NCBI RefSeq assembly: GCF_037969875.1
Contig: NZ_CP150218.1
Coordinates: 6,944,001 to 7,008,000, forward strand
Origin: Paenibacillus sp. FSL R7-0337
Lineage (GTDB): Bacteria; Bacillota; Bacilli; Paenibacillales; Paenibacillaceae
DNA: 64,000 nt
Direction: 5' to 3'
The notes under the pieces are model-generated. The model worked only from the letters and a program-made list of their open reading frames with translations. It did not search any database and was not told the DNA's origin. The position numbers and the translations under genes were made by a program. Positions 45,081 to 53,239 of this stretch are shown piece by piece. Position 1 is the first letter of the stretch. Every line of letters begins with the position of its first letter.

Positions 45081-45567
45081 TAGGGGTAAAAGCGATTTAG
45101 ATATAATCAGGAAGGATGCTCCACATTACTATCAGGAATTAATGGATAAGTATGGAGATAAGGGAACTTATCATGCTAGAACACTAGATGAGTATGAAGA
45201 TTTGGCAAGAGATCCAGACCATAATTCTAACATTGATGACAAAACTAGAATAGAACGTCAGGCTGGGCTTGAATTAGAGGTTAGAGGAGAACTTATGGGG
45301 CCAATTGTACGTGATCCAGTTACGGGGCGTGGTGAGTTTATCGATGGAAATGGACAAGTGTGGGATGTAAAGGGATTTAACTCAAATTACCCTCCTAAGA
45401 AAGGCGGGTTTAGATTAGATAAGGCCATGGCAGATATTGAAGATGAATTACGTAAAGGAGAAAATGTTATTCTTGACACAACTAAATTATCCAAAGATCA
45501 CATTGAGCAATTAACAAATGCTATAAGTATAATGGAATGGAAGGGGAAAATCCGTTGGTGGCCTTAA
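43441..45567 (+). CDS. Polymorphic toxin 2, PD-(D/E)XK-like nuclease tip
   Basis: 708 residues. The first 546 match toxin 1 closely. The tip (about 550-708) has RIERQAGLELEVRGELMGPI, then GEFIDGNGQVWDVKGF and GENVILDTTKLSKDHIEQL. The acidic residue in GEFID and the D-x-K of WDVK near residue 640 fit the core of a PD-(D/E)XK nuclease; this is inferred from motif spacing. The tip is related to that of toxin 3 but clearly diverged. The start has AGGAGG eight bases upstream. A pentapeptide-repeat protein follows and is the probable antidote. Confidence 0.82.
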   Translation: MQQQVDVSRMLELEQGMKRLNRILEEQVTGMDRNVGGLVRSVQAAYPESYVQSPSREAIRLLQELGREAQSLSDRLERKQSALSWAAGQYQSAESKAQSLLKSTPAFNWKQAGSLFSRWLQGIRDRAARGVQDVLRHPPTLSRMIQDLLRNVRDASVDRQLQAFAADAVISELFQQRESGSPAEQQQAREQLSKIAEALREIGRSQAAYSVYEKYGNKAYMKSANEHAESQRELLQKLGVDPGFYVNTDLRTQYKGSPLSACTYNPLLTDGSAVPASDELRFVIALGLVNEKYREWAKSNYKDIEAAVVRAEQIRELERQVAEYKRLHGPPMTLPDGTPITAKNKENETTFAYFKDKVYDPSKHSEVVYTAYYGWLEDTYGMTKWRKIVVQADQVTQAFVGGLIKSTVMGAVDTAKFAFDFVIDPEKTTQETIDKVNYLVNHPEVLVDAAKAMYHDFNEGTPEQKAEMLGNAASILVPGVPIAKTGVVGKLADAVMDPLTDAVKKVPDALKNWNFPGMNPYPNRLIPATPGGPGPVEVPGQVWRSEGRGKSDLDIIRKDAPHYYQELMDKYGDKGTYHARTLDEYEDLARDPDHNSNIDDKTRIERQAGLELEVRGELMGPIVRDPVTGRGEFIDGNGQVWDVKGFNSNYPPKKGGFRLDKAMADIEDELRKGENVILDTTKLSKDHIEQLTNAISIMEWKGKIRWWP

Positions 45568-45588
45568 TTGGAAAGAGGGGGATAAAAG

Positions 45589-46212
45589 ATGTTAACTCAG
45601 CAAGAACTAAATAAAATGATTGAGGATCACCAATTATGGATCATTGACTCAAAATCTAGAGGCACACAATTGTTTTTAGAAGATGCTATTTTAATTGAAT
45701 TGGAACTAGTTGATAAGAACTTAACTGATGTGGTACTGGTAGGCTCAACACTACAGAAATGTTTACTAACCAATACTGATTTTTATTATTCTAATCTGGC
45801 ATCAATTAATTTTTTTGAAGTCAGTATGAATAGCGTGATTTTGACAAAGTCAAATTTGGATTACTCAATAATTAAGAGATGTGAAGCAACTAACTCCAAG
45901 GCTGTAAAAGCTTCGTTTTATGAATCAGTAGTAGAGGAAGTCGATTTTTCCAATTCTAGTATGATGAAAGTGAATTTTATGTTTTCTAACCTTAAAAATG
46001 TAAAATTTATTTATTGTGACTTATCGAGAGCATCATTTAAGAATTCCATCCTTCAAGATGTAGACTTTACTGGTGCCGATTTATCTGAAGTAGACTTATC
46101 AAACGTGGAGACGAACAATGTTATTTTTAATGGGGCTTTTTACAATCATAAAACTATTTGGCCTGAAAATATAAGTTTAGAACAATTGGGAGCTATTTTT
46201 AAAGATGAATAG
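45589..46212 (+). CDS. Pentapeptide-repeat immunity protein
   Basis: 207 residues, AGAGGGGG before the ATG. The central part consists of five-residue repeats with Leu, Phe or Val at the middle place (e.g. LQKCLLTNTDFYYSNLASIN, VDFTGADLSEVDLSNVETNN), giving a right-handed beta-helix. Helices of this kind (MfpA, Qnr) can mimic DNA, which would suit inhibition of a DNase. It lies 21 bases after toxin 2; a second one follows toxin 3, whose tip is related. Family call firm; immunity role inferred from pairing. Confidence 0.83.
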   Translation: MLTQQELNKMIEDHQLWIIDSKSRGTQLFLEDAILIELELVDKNLTDVVLVGSTLQKCLLTNTDFYYSNLASINFFEVSMNSVILTKSNLDYSIIKRCEATNSKAVKASFYESVVEEVDFSNSSMMKVNFMFSNLKNVKFIYCDLSRASFKNSILQDVDFTGADLSEVDLSNVETNNVIFNGAFYNHKTIWPENISLEQLGAIFKDE

Positions 46213-46630
46213 CAGAGGAAATATTAAGTTTGATTGCTCTGGCACAAGCTAATGGAACAGACTGATTATTATAACCATCTAGCAGATTGACCTTTATAAA
46301 TATAGTAGACACAGATTTTTCAGCAGCCTGGTTTAGGTAAAGTAGTTCATACTCCATGTGGGTATGTTAATCAATAGAGGAATGGATATGCCGAGCGTTG
46401 TAGAAGAACTCAATGTATTCGAAAATACTCTACTTCAATGAGTTAGTTATAGTACCGCATCATGCACTATCCAATTAGCAGGTGGGGATAACGTAGCCAA
46501 GCAAATTCATCTATTTATGCTCTGCGAAGTTTGAACCGAATCGGTAATTAATCCAAATAGTGTTGCGGGAAATTATTGAAATAATGAATAGAAAGACATC
46601 TAACGAATAAACCAAAATAGTGGAGAAATT
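46213..46630. other. Intergenic stretch with decayed pieces
   Basis: No full gene. A 16-codon open piece starts at an ATG after GAGGAATGGAT near 46388 (MPSVVEELNVFENTLLQ) and looks like the start of a lost gene. A segment near 46480-46520 (GCAGGTGGGGATAACGTAG, then AAGCAAATTC) resembles 49800-49835 upstream of another immunity gene. Probably debris of earlier cassettes. Confidence 0.4.
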
Positions 46631-47020
46631 ATGAATAACAATCCTAAATATGTTAGTAAATCGGCAAGAGAATCCCTTATTGAAAAATTAGGTTTACCTG
46701 AGCCCGATGAGTTTTGTCAGGATTGGCATTACATTGTAGCAGACTCATCTCGTATCGACGAATTTCTTGAATTTTATGAAAAAAATTTACTGAATATTGA
46801 AGAGAAGTTTGCTCTTATGGTTATAATTGTAGGTTCATTTAATGATTATCTTAGTGAAAATGATTTTAGTCTTATGATTTGGAACAGAATCAAAAATCTT
46901 CTTGAAGAAGATAAGCAAATCCATGTAAATACAATTTTATACTGGTCTTTAGAGGGTGAAAATTTAGAGGATTGTTTTCCAATAACACGTTACTTGAGAG
47001 ATATAGAAGTTAGCATTTAA
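46631..47020 (+). CDS. Hypothetical protein, orphan immunity candidate
   Basis: 129 residues, TGGAGAAATT before the ATG. Acidic, soluble and helical (RIDEFLEFYEKNLLNIEEKF, NDYLSENDFSLMIWNRIKNL). I do not recognise the family. Size, acidity and place in the immunity cluster suggest an antidote to a lost toxin. Confidence 0.55.
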   Translation: MNNNPKYVSKSARESLIEKLGLPEPDEFCQDWHYIVADSSRIDEFLEFYEKNLLNIEEKFALMVIIVGSFNDYLSENDFSLMIWNRIKNLLEEDKQIHVNTILYWSLEGENLEDCFPITRYLRDIEVSI

Positions 47021-47106
47021 GAATACAGGAAGTTTGTTAGATGGATGCCCGAAAAAAATTGTATTCCTAGCTAGCAAGGTAGTTAAGCGAATAATCCTAA
47101 CATTTA

Positions 47107-47129
47107 ACCAATAACACGTATAACCTATG
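47107..47129. repeat. Small intergenic repeat, copy 2
   Basis: CCAATAACACGTATAACCTA and two more bases, nearly the same as 58506-58528; a hairpin follows. Confidence 0.55.
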
Positions 47130-47136
47130 TAAATTG

Positions 47137-47178
47137 CCACAATACGAGTTAGCCGCCCGTATTGTGATTTTCTTTTGC
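47137..47178 (+). terminator. Terminator-like hairpin
   Basis: CACAATACG pairs with CGTATTGTG across AGTTAGCCGCC, followed by ATTTTCTTTT. Nearly the same hairpin, with compensating changes, occurs at 51932-51966. Confidence 0.75.
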
Positions 47179-47246
47179 TCTTGTCTCAACTCCCACCCAG
47201 TCCCGAATGAGTAGGGCGGTTGATTTCAAGTAGATTTGATCCATGT

Positions 47247-47287
47247 ACTGTTCGTTGTCACGAGAGAATGAAGCAGCCGAGATTTTA
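47247..47287 (+). pseudogene. Scrap of toxin 1 tip
   Basis: About 40 bases encoding SLSRENEAAEIL, almost identical to the toxin 1 tip coding region at 42245-42283. It sits just upstream of a CdiI-like gene and shows that a toxin with this tip once preceded it. Confidence 0.85.
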
Positions 47288-47318
47288 AATGCTCTTTCTT
47301 TGTAGTGGAGGTAACGAT

Positions 47319-47669
47319 ATGACAAATGAAAATGTTTATGAAAAAAAACTGATCGATCTTTATTTTTATTCTATCGGAGATGGGAACTTTATTAAAGCGT
47401 TGGAAAAGGTTTGTAACGGGCAGGGTTTTGGTAATGAACATATCTGGTGTTTATTTGCAGGTGAACTAGAAGAGTGGGAAGAAGGGTACTTCGGAGAAGA
47501 TGGGGTTTGCTTTTTCTTTGACCGTCCTGCAGTTGATGAAGATGTAACCGTCGTACTAAATTACTCCAGTTTCTATGTTTATCTTAAAGAAGCAAGTGAA
47601 GTATATTTGTTAAAGCATTCTGATGATAAGGATGTAGTTGAATCTCGATTACATGAAATTAAACGATAG
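47319..47669 (+). CDS. CdiI-like ribonuclease immunity protein
   Basis: 116 residues, GTGGAGG before the ATG at 47319. The block DGVCFFFDRPAVDEDVTVVL, then NYSSFYVYLKEASEVYL, is the recognisable part of the CdiI family that neutralises CdiA tRNase tips. The toxin scrap directly upstream is from exactly that kind of tip, which supports the call. The gene at 51524 is a relative. Confidence 0.75.
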   Translation: MTNENVYEKKLIDLYFYSIGDGNFIKALEKVCNGQGFGNEHIWCLFAGELEEWEEGYFGEDGVCFFFDRPAVDEDVTVVLNYSSFYVYLKEASEVYLLKHSDDKDVVESRLHEIKR

Positions 47670-47683
47670 TTTAAAATTGTATA

Positions 47684-47775
47684 GGTACTTTCAAATAGCC
47701 AAGCACCAGATGATTTGCAACTATTTGGGCGTACACGGTGATAGCAAGGATTTTTGGCTTACAACCCCAGCATAG
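47684..47775 (+). pseudogene. Possible toxin tail remnant
   Basis: Open frame without a start encoding RYFQIAKHQMICNYLGVHGD and SKDFWLTTPA before a TAG, twelve bases ahead of the Imm6 gene. By position it could be the end of a lost toxin. No family recognised. Confidence 0.3.
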
Positions 47776-47786
47776 GGTGGTGCGAA

Positions 47787-48233
47787 ATGAATCGATTCGA
47801 CAATTTAAACGTGGATGCCAAGGTATTCTATCTCCTTTCTTTGAGTGAATTAGTTATCAACAAGATTTCGAAATCTGAAGGTTATGAAGTAGCAGTAGAG
47901 TCGATGGAAAAGTGTTGGGAATGGGTCGAATTTAAAAATGTTGAGGCACATCAACTGTATCTCTATTTGGAAAACATGGATGAGACAGATGTAATGACAT
48001 ATATGCAATTGGAGGATGATATTGATAGAGAAAGGGTTTGGATATGTATAGCAAATGCTCTGGCTTATACAATACGGGTGGCGTATCAATATGAAAAAGA
48101 GAAAATCCTCCCGCAAACAATTGAAAGTGTTGACTATGGGACTGTCGAGAGCTTTGTGAAAAATTTTAGTCAAGTATATCCAAGTACCTGGTTAGCAGAG
48201 AAACTATTAGACTATCTTGAAACATACATATGA
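47787..48233 (+). CDS. Imm6 family immunity protein
   Basis: 148 residues, ATG at 47787 after GGGTGG. All-helical, with KVFYLLSLSELVINKISKSE, VESMEKCWEWVEFKNVEAHQ and DRERVWICIANALAYTIRVA, the pattern of Imm6 proteins linked to polymorphic toxins. The gene at 50957 is a relative. No intact toxin precedes it, so it is an orphan. Confidence 0.7.
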   Translation: MNRFDNLNVDAKVFYLLSLSELVINKISKSEGYEVAVESMEKCWEWVEFKNVEAHQLYLYLENMDETDVMTYMQLEDDIDRERVWICIANALAYTIRVAYQYEKEKILPQTIESVDYGTVESFVKNFSQVYPSTWLAEKLLDYLETYI

Positions 48234-48329
48234 GCAATCTGTTGGTATTTGCTATCAATCTTTCCATGAATAGAGTAGAGGTGATAACATAGCCTAATAA
48301 ATTTTATAATCTCAAATGGAGTGAACTGT

Positions 48330-48845
48330 ATGAATGATTTCTTAGAAAAGGCAATAACACGTATCTCGAAAATTGCTTGGGGAACTTCTGAAACAAAAAA
48401 GAAATCAAGTGAACTTTTAATTGCCGAGTATTTGAGGAGAAGTTCACTATTTTTGTATGGAAATCCAATTGAATCGGAACCTTTCTTTAGTCCTGCAAAA
48501 GTGTTGGGCTCTACTCTGAATTTAGAGGATATTATCACTAGTATTTTTTCTGAATCAGGTAAACCAAATCTATTATGTAAAACAATATGTTTACGTTATC
48601 TTGAATGGGTCTCTTTAGTTGGGGAAGGGAAAATAATTAATGGTGAATCTCAAGATATTTATGAGCCATTGATTAAGTATTTTGAAAGGGGGGGAACTCT
48701 TAGACTTGATCAGAGTATCTATTTGGATTATGGTTTTGGTGCATTTCCTATAGACAATTGGCGTGAACGATATTCAAAGTTATATGCTATTGATATTTCA
48801 GACGAAAATTTAGATAACGTTGATATAGAGAGTAAGACGAGTTAG
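48330..48845 (+). CDS. Orphan immunity candidate, paralogue of 52675 gene
   Basis: 171 residues, ATG at 48330 after GGAGTG. It contains IAEYLRRSSLFLYGNP, LCKTICLRYLEWVSLV and YEPLIKYFERGGTLRLDQ. The same blocks occur in the protein at 52675 (VTEFIRRGNIFLDF, TEYLCTFYLEWAYVV, YDPIIKLFERGGRISYHH), so this is a real family, but I cannot name it. Presence of two diverged copies in the cluster supports an immunity role. Confidence 0.6.
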   Translation: MNDFLEKAITRISKIAWGTSETKKKSSELLIAEYLRRSSLFLYGNPIESEPFFSPAKVLGSTLNLEDIITSIFSESGKPNLLCKTICLRYLEWVSLVGEGKIINGESQDIYEPLIKYFERGGTLRLDQSIYLDYGFGAFPIDNWRERYSKLYAIDISDENLDNVDIESKTS

Positions 48846-48863
48846 GAAAGGTGATAAAGTAGT

Positions 48864-49349
48864 ATGGGATCATCAGCATTTATTTTAATGAAGCAAGAAA
48901 AGTATACCCCTGTAAAATTGTTAAGCGACACGATAGTAGCTGCTTTTCATGCAGATGCCAGATTGTATTTTGATAACTATAAAAAATATAAGAATGAACA
49001 CTTCTTATATACAACCTTAAATGTTACTGATAAGCCTTTGGTTAATGAGAATAATCAGCAATTTATATTTTATGTTGATGGACTTGATAACTACGAGATC
49101 ACTTATGATAATAACGAGTTCATTTTTGGCTTGGATCCGAGTCTTTCACTATATCAGGTGGGGGGAATTGAGGAGATTTATGGGGCCCAAGAATTGATAT
49201 TTCGCTTTATATATGAATACCTGAAATTAAACCCCGATGATTACTTTTGGGTCGCGGACTATGAATGGGTCTACAGTTGGGAGGATATGCAAAAACTAAA
49301 ATCGTTACCGTATGACTCAGATTGGTGCCATAAGAGCCCTAAAAACTAA
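48864..49349 (+). CDS. Hypothetical protein, orphan immunity candidate
   Basis: 161 residues, GGAAAGGTGATAAAGTAGT before the ATG. Acidic and rich in aromatic residues (YDNNEFIFGLDPSLSLYQVG, DDYFWVADYEWVYSWEDM). Family not recognised. It follows the previous gene by 18 bases. Confidence 0.55.
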   Translation: MGSSAFILMKQEKYTPVKLLSDTIVAAFHADARLYFDNYKKYKNEHFLYTTLNVTDKPLVNENNQQFIFYVDGLDNYEITYDNNEFIFGLDPSLSLYQVGGIEEIYGAQELIFRFIYEYLKLNPDDYFWVADYEWVYSWEDMQKLKSLPYDSDWCHKSPKN

Positions 49350-49379
49350 TACAATTGAAAAAAGGGGTGAGATTTGCTT

Positions 49380-49736
49380 ATGGCTTCAATAGCTGAATTA
49401 GTAGAAGAAATTAATACTGACAAGATTAAAAATGAAGATTTAATAGTATGTTTAGAGGCTAAGAATTTAAGAGTTGTTGCGATGGCAATGTTCAAATTGA
49501 TTGAGAGACATTACTGTGGTCATAGAATTGTTGACAGATTAGCTGAACTTGGAGAACTTTTAACAGACAATAAATTTATTGGACCTTGGCAATTGGGTCA
49601 TGTTGCTATCGCTACACTATCCCTTTTTGATAATGAGGATGCAAAGGTTAAGTTTGACGAACTTTTAGAGGGCCTAAGCGATAATGATAAATTTTTAGTA
49701 GAGAATTTTATTGAGTCAGAATCATACAAAGCTTAG
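49380..49736 (+). CDS. Hypothetical helical protein, orphan immunity candidate
   Basis: 118 residues, ATG at 49380 eight bases after AGGGGTGAG; a TTG two codons earlier is less likely. Pairs of helices (DLIVCLEAKNLRVVAMAMFK, IVDRLAELGELLTDNKFIGP, QLGHVAIATLSLFDNEDAKV) look like HEAT-type repeats. No firm family. Confidence 0.55.
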   Translation: MASIAELVEEINTDKIKNEDLIVCLEAKNLRVVAMAMFKLIERHYCGHRIVDRLAELGELLTDNKFIGPWQLGHVAIATLSLFDNEDAKVKFDELLEGLSDNDKFLVENFIESESYKA

Positions 49737-49857
49737 AGGAACCCTTTTAATCTTAAACTATACTGCCCCATCCTATTCGCACCATACATCATCCATTGAA
49801 CTGGCGGGTGGTAACGAATCTAAGCAAAATCTAATAAATAGAAGGAGATTTCTCAGA

Positions 49858-50325
49858 GTGATCATTAATGATGCTATGTTCGGTGAACTTGAATACCATT
49901 ATGTGTGGAGCAAGGATTTTACAATTGAATTTTTCGGAGAACAAGTCAATGTTGCTGTGATGGTAGATGGTGAAGAAGATGGCGAATTTAGTGGAAAACA
50001 GTATGCTTCATATAACACATTGATAGAAAATTGGCGAGAGATTCAGCAAAGTATTCTGACCCCAATTTTAGATTATTACAAAGAGAAGCGGTCTGAACTT
50101 GGCTATGACGTTTCATATGATGAAAATTATCCTTTAATTGAAACAAATGATAAACTTCTTGAAAGTATCGAACTCGTTGGAATTTATGTGCCAGCTGCAA
50201 AACGCTTAGAAGCCAGATCTATTGGACTAACTTTTGACTGTACATGGGATGAAGAAAACGGAATTGGTATACGTCTAATTAATGAAGAAGTAGCTGAGGT
50301 AGGGTACCAAGATGTAGCAATTTGA
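49858..50325 (+). CDS. DUF6985-like immunity candidate
   Basis: 155 residues. I start it at the GTG at 49858, preceded by GAAGGAGA; an upstream in-frame start at 49711 would add 49 residues overlapping the previous gene. It begins MIINDAMFGELEYHYVWSKD and has FTIEFFGEQVNVAVMVDGEE and GLTFDCTWDEENGIGIRL, the pattern I associate with DUF6985 proteins of bacterial immunity clusters. Confidence 0.62.
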   Translation: MIINDAMFGELEYHYVWSKDFTIEFFGEQVNVAVMVDGEEDGEFSGKQYASYNTLIENWREIQQSILTPILDYYKEKRSELGYDVSYDENYPLIETNDKLLESIELVGIYVPAAKRLEARSIGLTFDCTWDEENGIGIRLINEEVAEVGYQDVAI

Positions 50326-50396
50326 TTGGACCGACAATATTACAATCTTATAATGGTGGGCGGACGCTCCAAGATAATATTGTTAGGAGGTAGAGC

Positions 50397-50876
50397 ATGG
50401 AAGTTAAAGATCAAACTATAATATATCCTTTGCCGGATGATGTTCTGCTGACTGAAAAAGAAAATAAGTGGAGAATTAAATTGCCGGGTGAATATAAAAA
50501 ATTCATTAAAATATGTAATGGTGCTTCTCCTGTAAAAGCTAGCTTTAGGTGTAACAACCATAGTTATACAATTGATAGGTTTTTATGTATCTTGAAGGTA
50601 ATCGGGGAGAGCGATGATGAATTCTACGATATCGGAGTAGTTAGAACTCAGTTAGAGGAGAGGATCGTGGCAGACGAAAACTTAGTAGGTACTGAGTTAT
50701 TACCAATAGCTGCTCTATTTGCAGGGGACTTTGTGTGTTTAGACTATAGCAATACTGATAAAACAGAGCCTGCTGTTTGCGTTTGGAATCATGAAGAATC
50801 ATCAGATTTAGACCCTGTAACTTATTTTACAAGTAACACCTTTGATGAGTTTCTAAATATCTTAACGGAATTTTGA
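50397..50876 (+). CDS. SMI1/KNR4 family immunity protein
   Basis: 159 residues, AGGAGG before the ATG. SMI1/KNR4 blocks are visible: WRIKLPGEYKKFIKICNGAS near the N-terminus, LLPIAALFAGDFVCLDYSNT in the middle and FTSNTFDEFLNIL at the end. This superfamily supplies antidotes to many nuclease toxins. Orphan here. Confidence 0.8.
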   Translation: MEVKDQTIIYPLPDDVLLTEKENKWRIKLPGEYKKFIKICNGASPVKASFRCNNHSYTIDRFLCILKVIGESDDEFYDIGVVRTQLEERIVADENLVGTELLPIAALFAGDFVCLDYSNTDKTEPAVCVWNHEESSDLDPVTYFTSNTFDEFLNILTEF

Positions 50877-50956
50877 AACCCCTTACATTAAACAAGCTGA
50901 TTATAGTCAGTTGCCGCCGTAATTGATCTGATCTTCATTCGAGAGGGGGCGTGGAC

Positions 50957-51487
50957 GTGAAGGAATGGGAATATACTGAATTGACTGGATGCAAAGTGAA
51001 TGATTGGTCTATATTACCAATTAATAAGAAAATAATATTTTACTTGGGACTAAGTGAGTTTATTGTTCAATCGTTTAGTGACAATAATTTTTTTGAGGAT
51101 GCTCGAAATGCTTTAGATATTTGTTGGAGATGGTTAGAAACAAAAATACCTGCTGGAGATGAAATATACGCATTATTAGATGATGGTACAGAGTTCGGGG
51201 GATTATTTATAAAAATGCAAATGGATGAACATGAAGAAAATGAAGCGAGATGGGATTGCATTGTAGATGCTGTCTCTTTTGTGAACAAACAAGCATATAT
51301 TCTTGAAGGTGCAAGGTATTTACCTGCCCCGATTGAAAATGTGGATGAGGACTTAATTATTCACTTCCTAGACCGATTCCATAGTATTAATCCAGAGAAT
51401 AAGAATATTGTGGCAGACTTCTTTGGATATATACTGAATACGGACATTTACACTAAAGAAGATATGGTGACTTATTTTAATAAGTAG
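50957..51487 (+). CDS. Imm6-like immunity protein with Imm3-type N-terminus
   Basis: 176 residues from the GTG at 50957, seven bases after AGAGGGGG; a GTG at 50951 abuts the site. The body (KKIIFYLGLSEFIVQSFSDN, ALDICWRWLETKIPAGDEIY, RWDCIVDAVSFVNKQAYI) is related to the Imm6 protein at 47787. The first residues, KEWEYTELT, and the DNA before them match the Imm3 gene at 58100 (KEWEYNELT) nearly base for base, so the gene seems to be a splice of two immunity families. Confidence 0.7.
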   Translation: MKEWEYTELTGCKVNDWSILPINKKIIFYLGLSEFIVQSFSDNNFFEDARNALDICWRWLETKIPAGDEIYALLDDGTEFGGLFIKMQMDEHEENEARWDCIVDAVSFVNKQAYILEGARYLPAPIENVDEDLIIHFLDRFHSINPENKNIVADFFGYILNTDIYTKEDMVTYFNK

Positions 51488-51523
51488 TTAATTGCAATCA
51501 AGGATTAACAGGGAGAAAAAGAA

Positions 51524-51892
51524 ATGCATAGAATACTTACAGAACAAAACGAAATTGATAAACTGGTTGAATCTTATTTCTGGATTATTAATTTTCCGAA
51601 ATCCTTGGAATACTTTGGTGATAATGAGAGACACGGATATGGCTCAGGTCCGTTAGAAGTACAATTTTCTACCTATCATGAGCCAGAGCAGAAGTACTAC
51701 ATTGGAGACAAGAAAGTGTGCTTTATAGGAGAGCCCCCAGCGTGTGACGAAGATGTAATGGCAGTAATGGGGTATGATGAATTTTATAACTATTTAGTTA
51801 TTTTTAGTGCGAAACATCTTGTTGATCATCCAGAAGATAATGTTAAGATCCACAGTCTATTAGAAATAATAAAAAACAGATTAGAAATATAA
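51524..51892 (+). CDS. CdiI-like immunity protein
   Basis: 122 residues, AGGGAGAAAAAGAA before the ATG. KKVCFIGEPPACDEDVMAVM, GYDEFYNYLVIFSAKHLVDH and the final helix match the protein at 47319. Probably an antidote to another CdiA-type tRNase variant. A terminator follows. Confidence 0.7.
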   Translation: MHRILTEQNEIDKLVESYFWIINFPKSLEYFGDNERHGYGSGPLEVQFSTYHEPEQKYYIGDKKVCFIGEPPACDEDVMAVMGYDEFYNYLVIFSAKHLVDHPEDNVKIHSLLEIIKNRLEI

Positions 51893-51931
51893 CTCTAGCA
51901 AGAAGATTATAAAATACAACCTTCCATGCCA

Positions 51932-51970
51932 CAATGCGAGCTAGCCGCCCGTGTTGTGGTTTTTTTTATC
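51932..51970 (+). terminator. Rho-independent terminator
   Basis: CCACAATGCG pairs with CGTGTTGTGG (one G-T pair) across AGCTAGCCGCC, followed by TTTTTTTT. Close relative of the hairpin at 47137. Confidence 0.85.
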
Positions 51971-52189
51971 CTATATGCATTATAATTGGGATAATTCATA
52001 ATGATGGAAATGTATTCAAAGAATAATTCCATAAAAAAATAGAGGTGGTAGCTTTGTTTTATATATTGTTTTTAATAGATACAGGGAAGAGTAAAAAGCC
52101 ATGGATATTTGGCTAATTACAGATCTGAGGGTGGGTTAAGGGTGGGGATACGCTGTGCCTGAAGGACTATAAACTTAGGGAGACTTAAC

Positions 52190-52576
52190 ATGGAACAGGA
52201 AGGATTCGTGTCTTTGTGGGTTGGAGATGTTCAATCTTTCGAGGAATTGGATAGATTACTTAATGTCTCTTATTCCGATGAAGGAGATTTTATCCCATCC
52301 ATATTTGCTAATCACTTTGAGATTCGCAGATATGATGATGCAGTAAGAGAAGCAGACTATTATGAAGAGGCAAATAATAACCTAAATCTATTACTTGAAG
52401 GATTCTCTTATGATAATGAAATTGCCCCGAAATTTAATGCACTAGTGGAGGAAGAATTACCTAGAGATATTAATGCAGTTATTTTACTTTTTAACTTTAA
52501 GTATACCGGGGAGATTGCTGAAGCTACAATATTAACCAATTACCTGAGATACTTGGGTTCGGTGGACTATTTATAG
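52190..52576 (+). CDS. Imm22 family immunity protein
   Basis: 128 residues. GFVSLWVGDVQSFEELDRLL at the N-terminus and SDEGDFIPSIFANHFEIRRY fit the Imm22 pattern. TTAGGGAGACTTAAC precedes the ATG. Orphan. A scrap of toxin body follows directly. Confidence 0.75.
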   Translation: MEQEGFVSLWVGDVQSFEELDRLLNVSYSDEGDFIPSIFANHFEIRRYDDAVREADYYEEANNNLNLLLEGFSYDNEIAPKFNALVEEELPRDINAVILLFNFKYTGEIAEATILTNYLRYLGSVDYL

Positions 52577-52599
52577 CAATTCAACTGGAAGATAATGAA

Positions 52600-52655
52600 G
52601 ACCCGCTGACCGATGCGGTAAAGAAAGTGCCGGGTGGCTTGAGGCATTGGATTTC
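52600..52655 (+). pseudogene. Scrap of the toxin body
   Basis: About 55 bases encoding EDPLTDAVKKVPGGLRHWIS, matching the toxin segment MDPLTDAVKKVPDALKHWKF at 55267-55333. It lies directly in front of an immunity gene and fuses into its frame. Confidence 0.88.
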
Positions 52656-52674
52656 TTACAATGAGGTGGGAAAA

Positions 52675-53181
52675 TTGAAGTCTAACTTTGAACAAGCCAA
52701 GAAAAAAATAATGAACATGAATTGGAAAAATAATGGCATAGATAAACCCTCTTATATAATCTTAGTTACCGAGTTTATAAGAAGGGGGAATATTTTTTTG
52801 GATTTTAACTCCAAGGATGATAATAGACGTGCTGTTTTTAATGCAGCAGAAGTAATTAATTTTGATACACCTGCACATATAAAAGAAGAATGTAATGCAT
52901 TAGTAAACTCCAACGTTGGTTGGGTTACAGAGTATCTTTGCACTTTTTATCTTGAATGGGCATACGTGGTGGACAAAAAAACACCTGTGGCTCTGAAGTT
53001 TCACGATCTATATGACCCTATTATTAAGTTGTTTGAGAGAGGTGGAAGGATCAGCTATCACCATAATGAGTTAGTATGTGGCAAACATGGATGGCCGCGC
53101 AATTCCGGGGTAATGACTAGGGGAATTCAGCCCCAAGACATTAGGGATGAAGTTCTGGATGCACTCGATGATGAACAGTAG
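52675..53181 (+). CDS. Orphan immunity candidate, paralogue of 48330 gene
   Basis: 168 residues. A longer frame begins at 52627 but its first residues are toxin-body scrap (VPGGLRHW). The TTG at 52675 after GAGGTGGG is the better start. Shared blocks with the 48330 protein: VTEFIRRGNIFLDF, LCTFYLEWAYVV and YDPIIKLFERGG. The family has no name that I know. Confidence 0.62.
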   Translation: MKSNFEQAKKKIMNMNWKNNGIDKPSYIILVTEFIRRGNIFLDFNSKDDNRRAVFNAAEVINFDTPAHIKEECNALVNSNVGWVTEYLCTFYLEWAYVVDKKTPVALKFHDLYDPIIKLFERGGRISYHHNELVCGKHGWPRNSGVMTRGIQPQDIRDEVLDALDDEQ

Positions 53182-53239
53182 AAACCAACAAACCAATGAG
53201 CGGACAGTCCACTGTAAATGGAACAGGAGGGGACTAGAA

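Noticed and set aside
52060..52115. 20-codon peptide gene from a TTG (MFYILFLIDTGKSKKPWIFG)
   Set aside because: A GAGGTGG site precedes it, but there is no homologue I know and length is too short to support.
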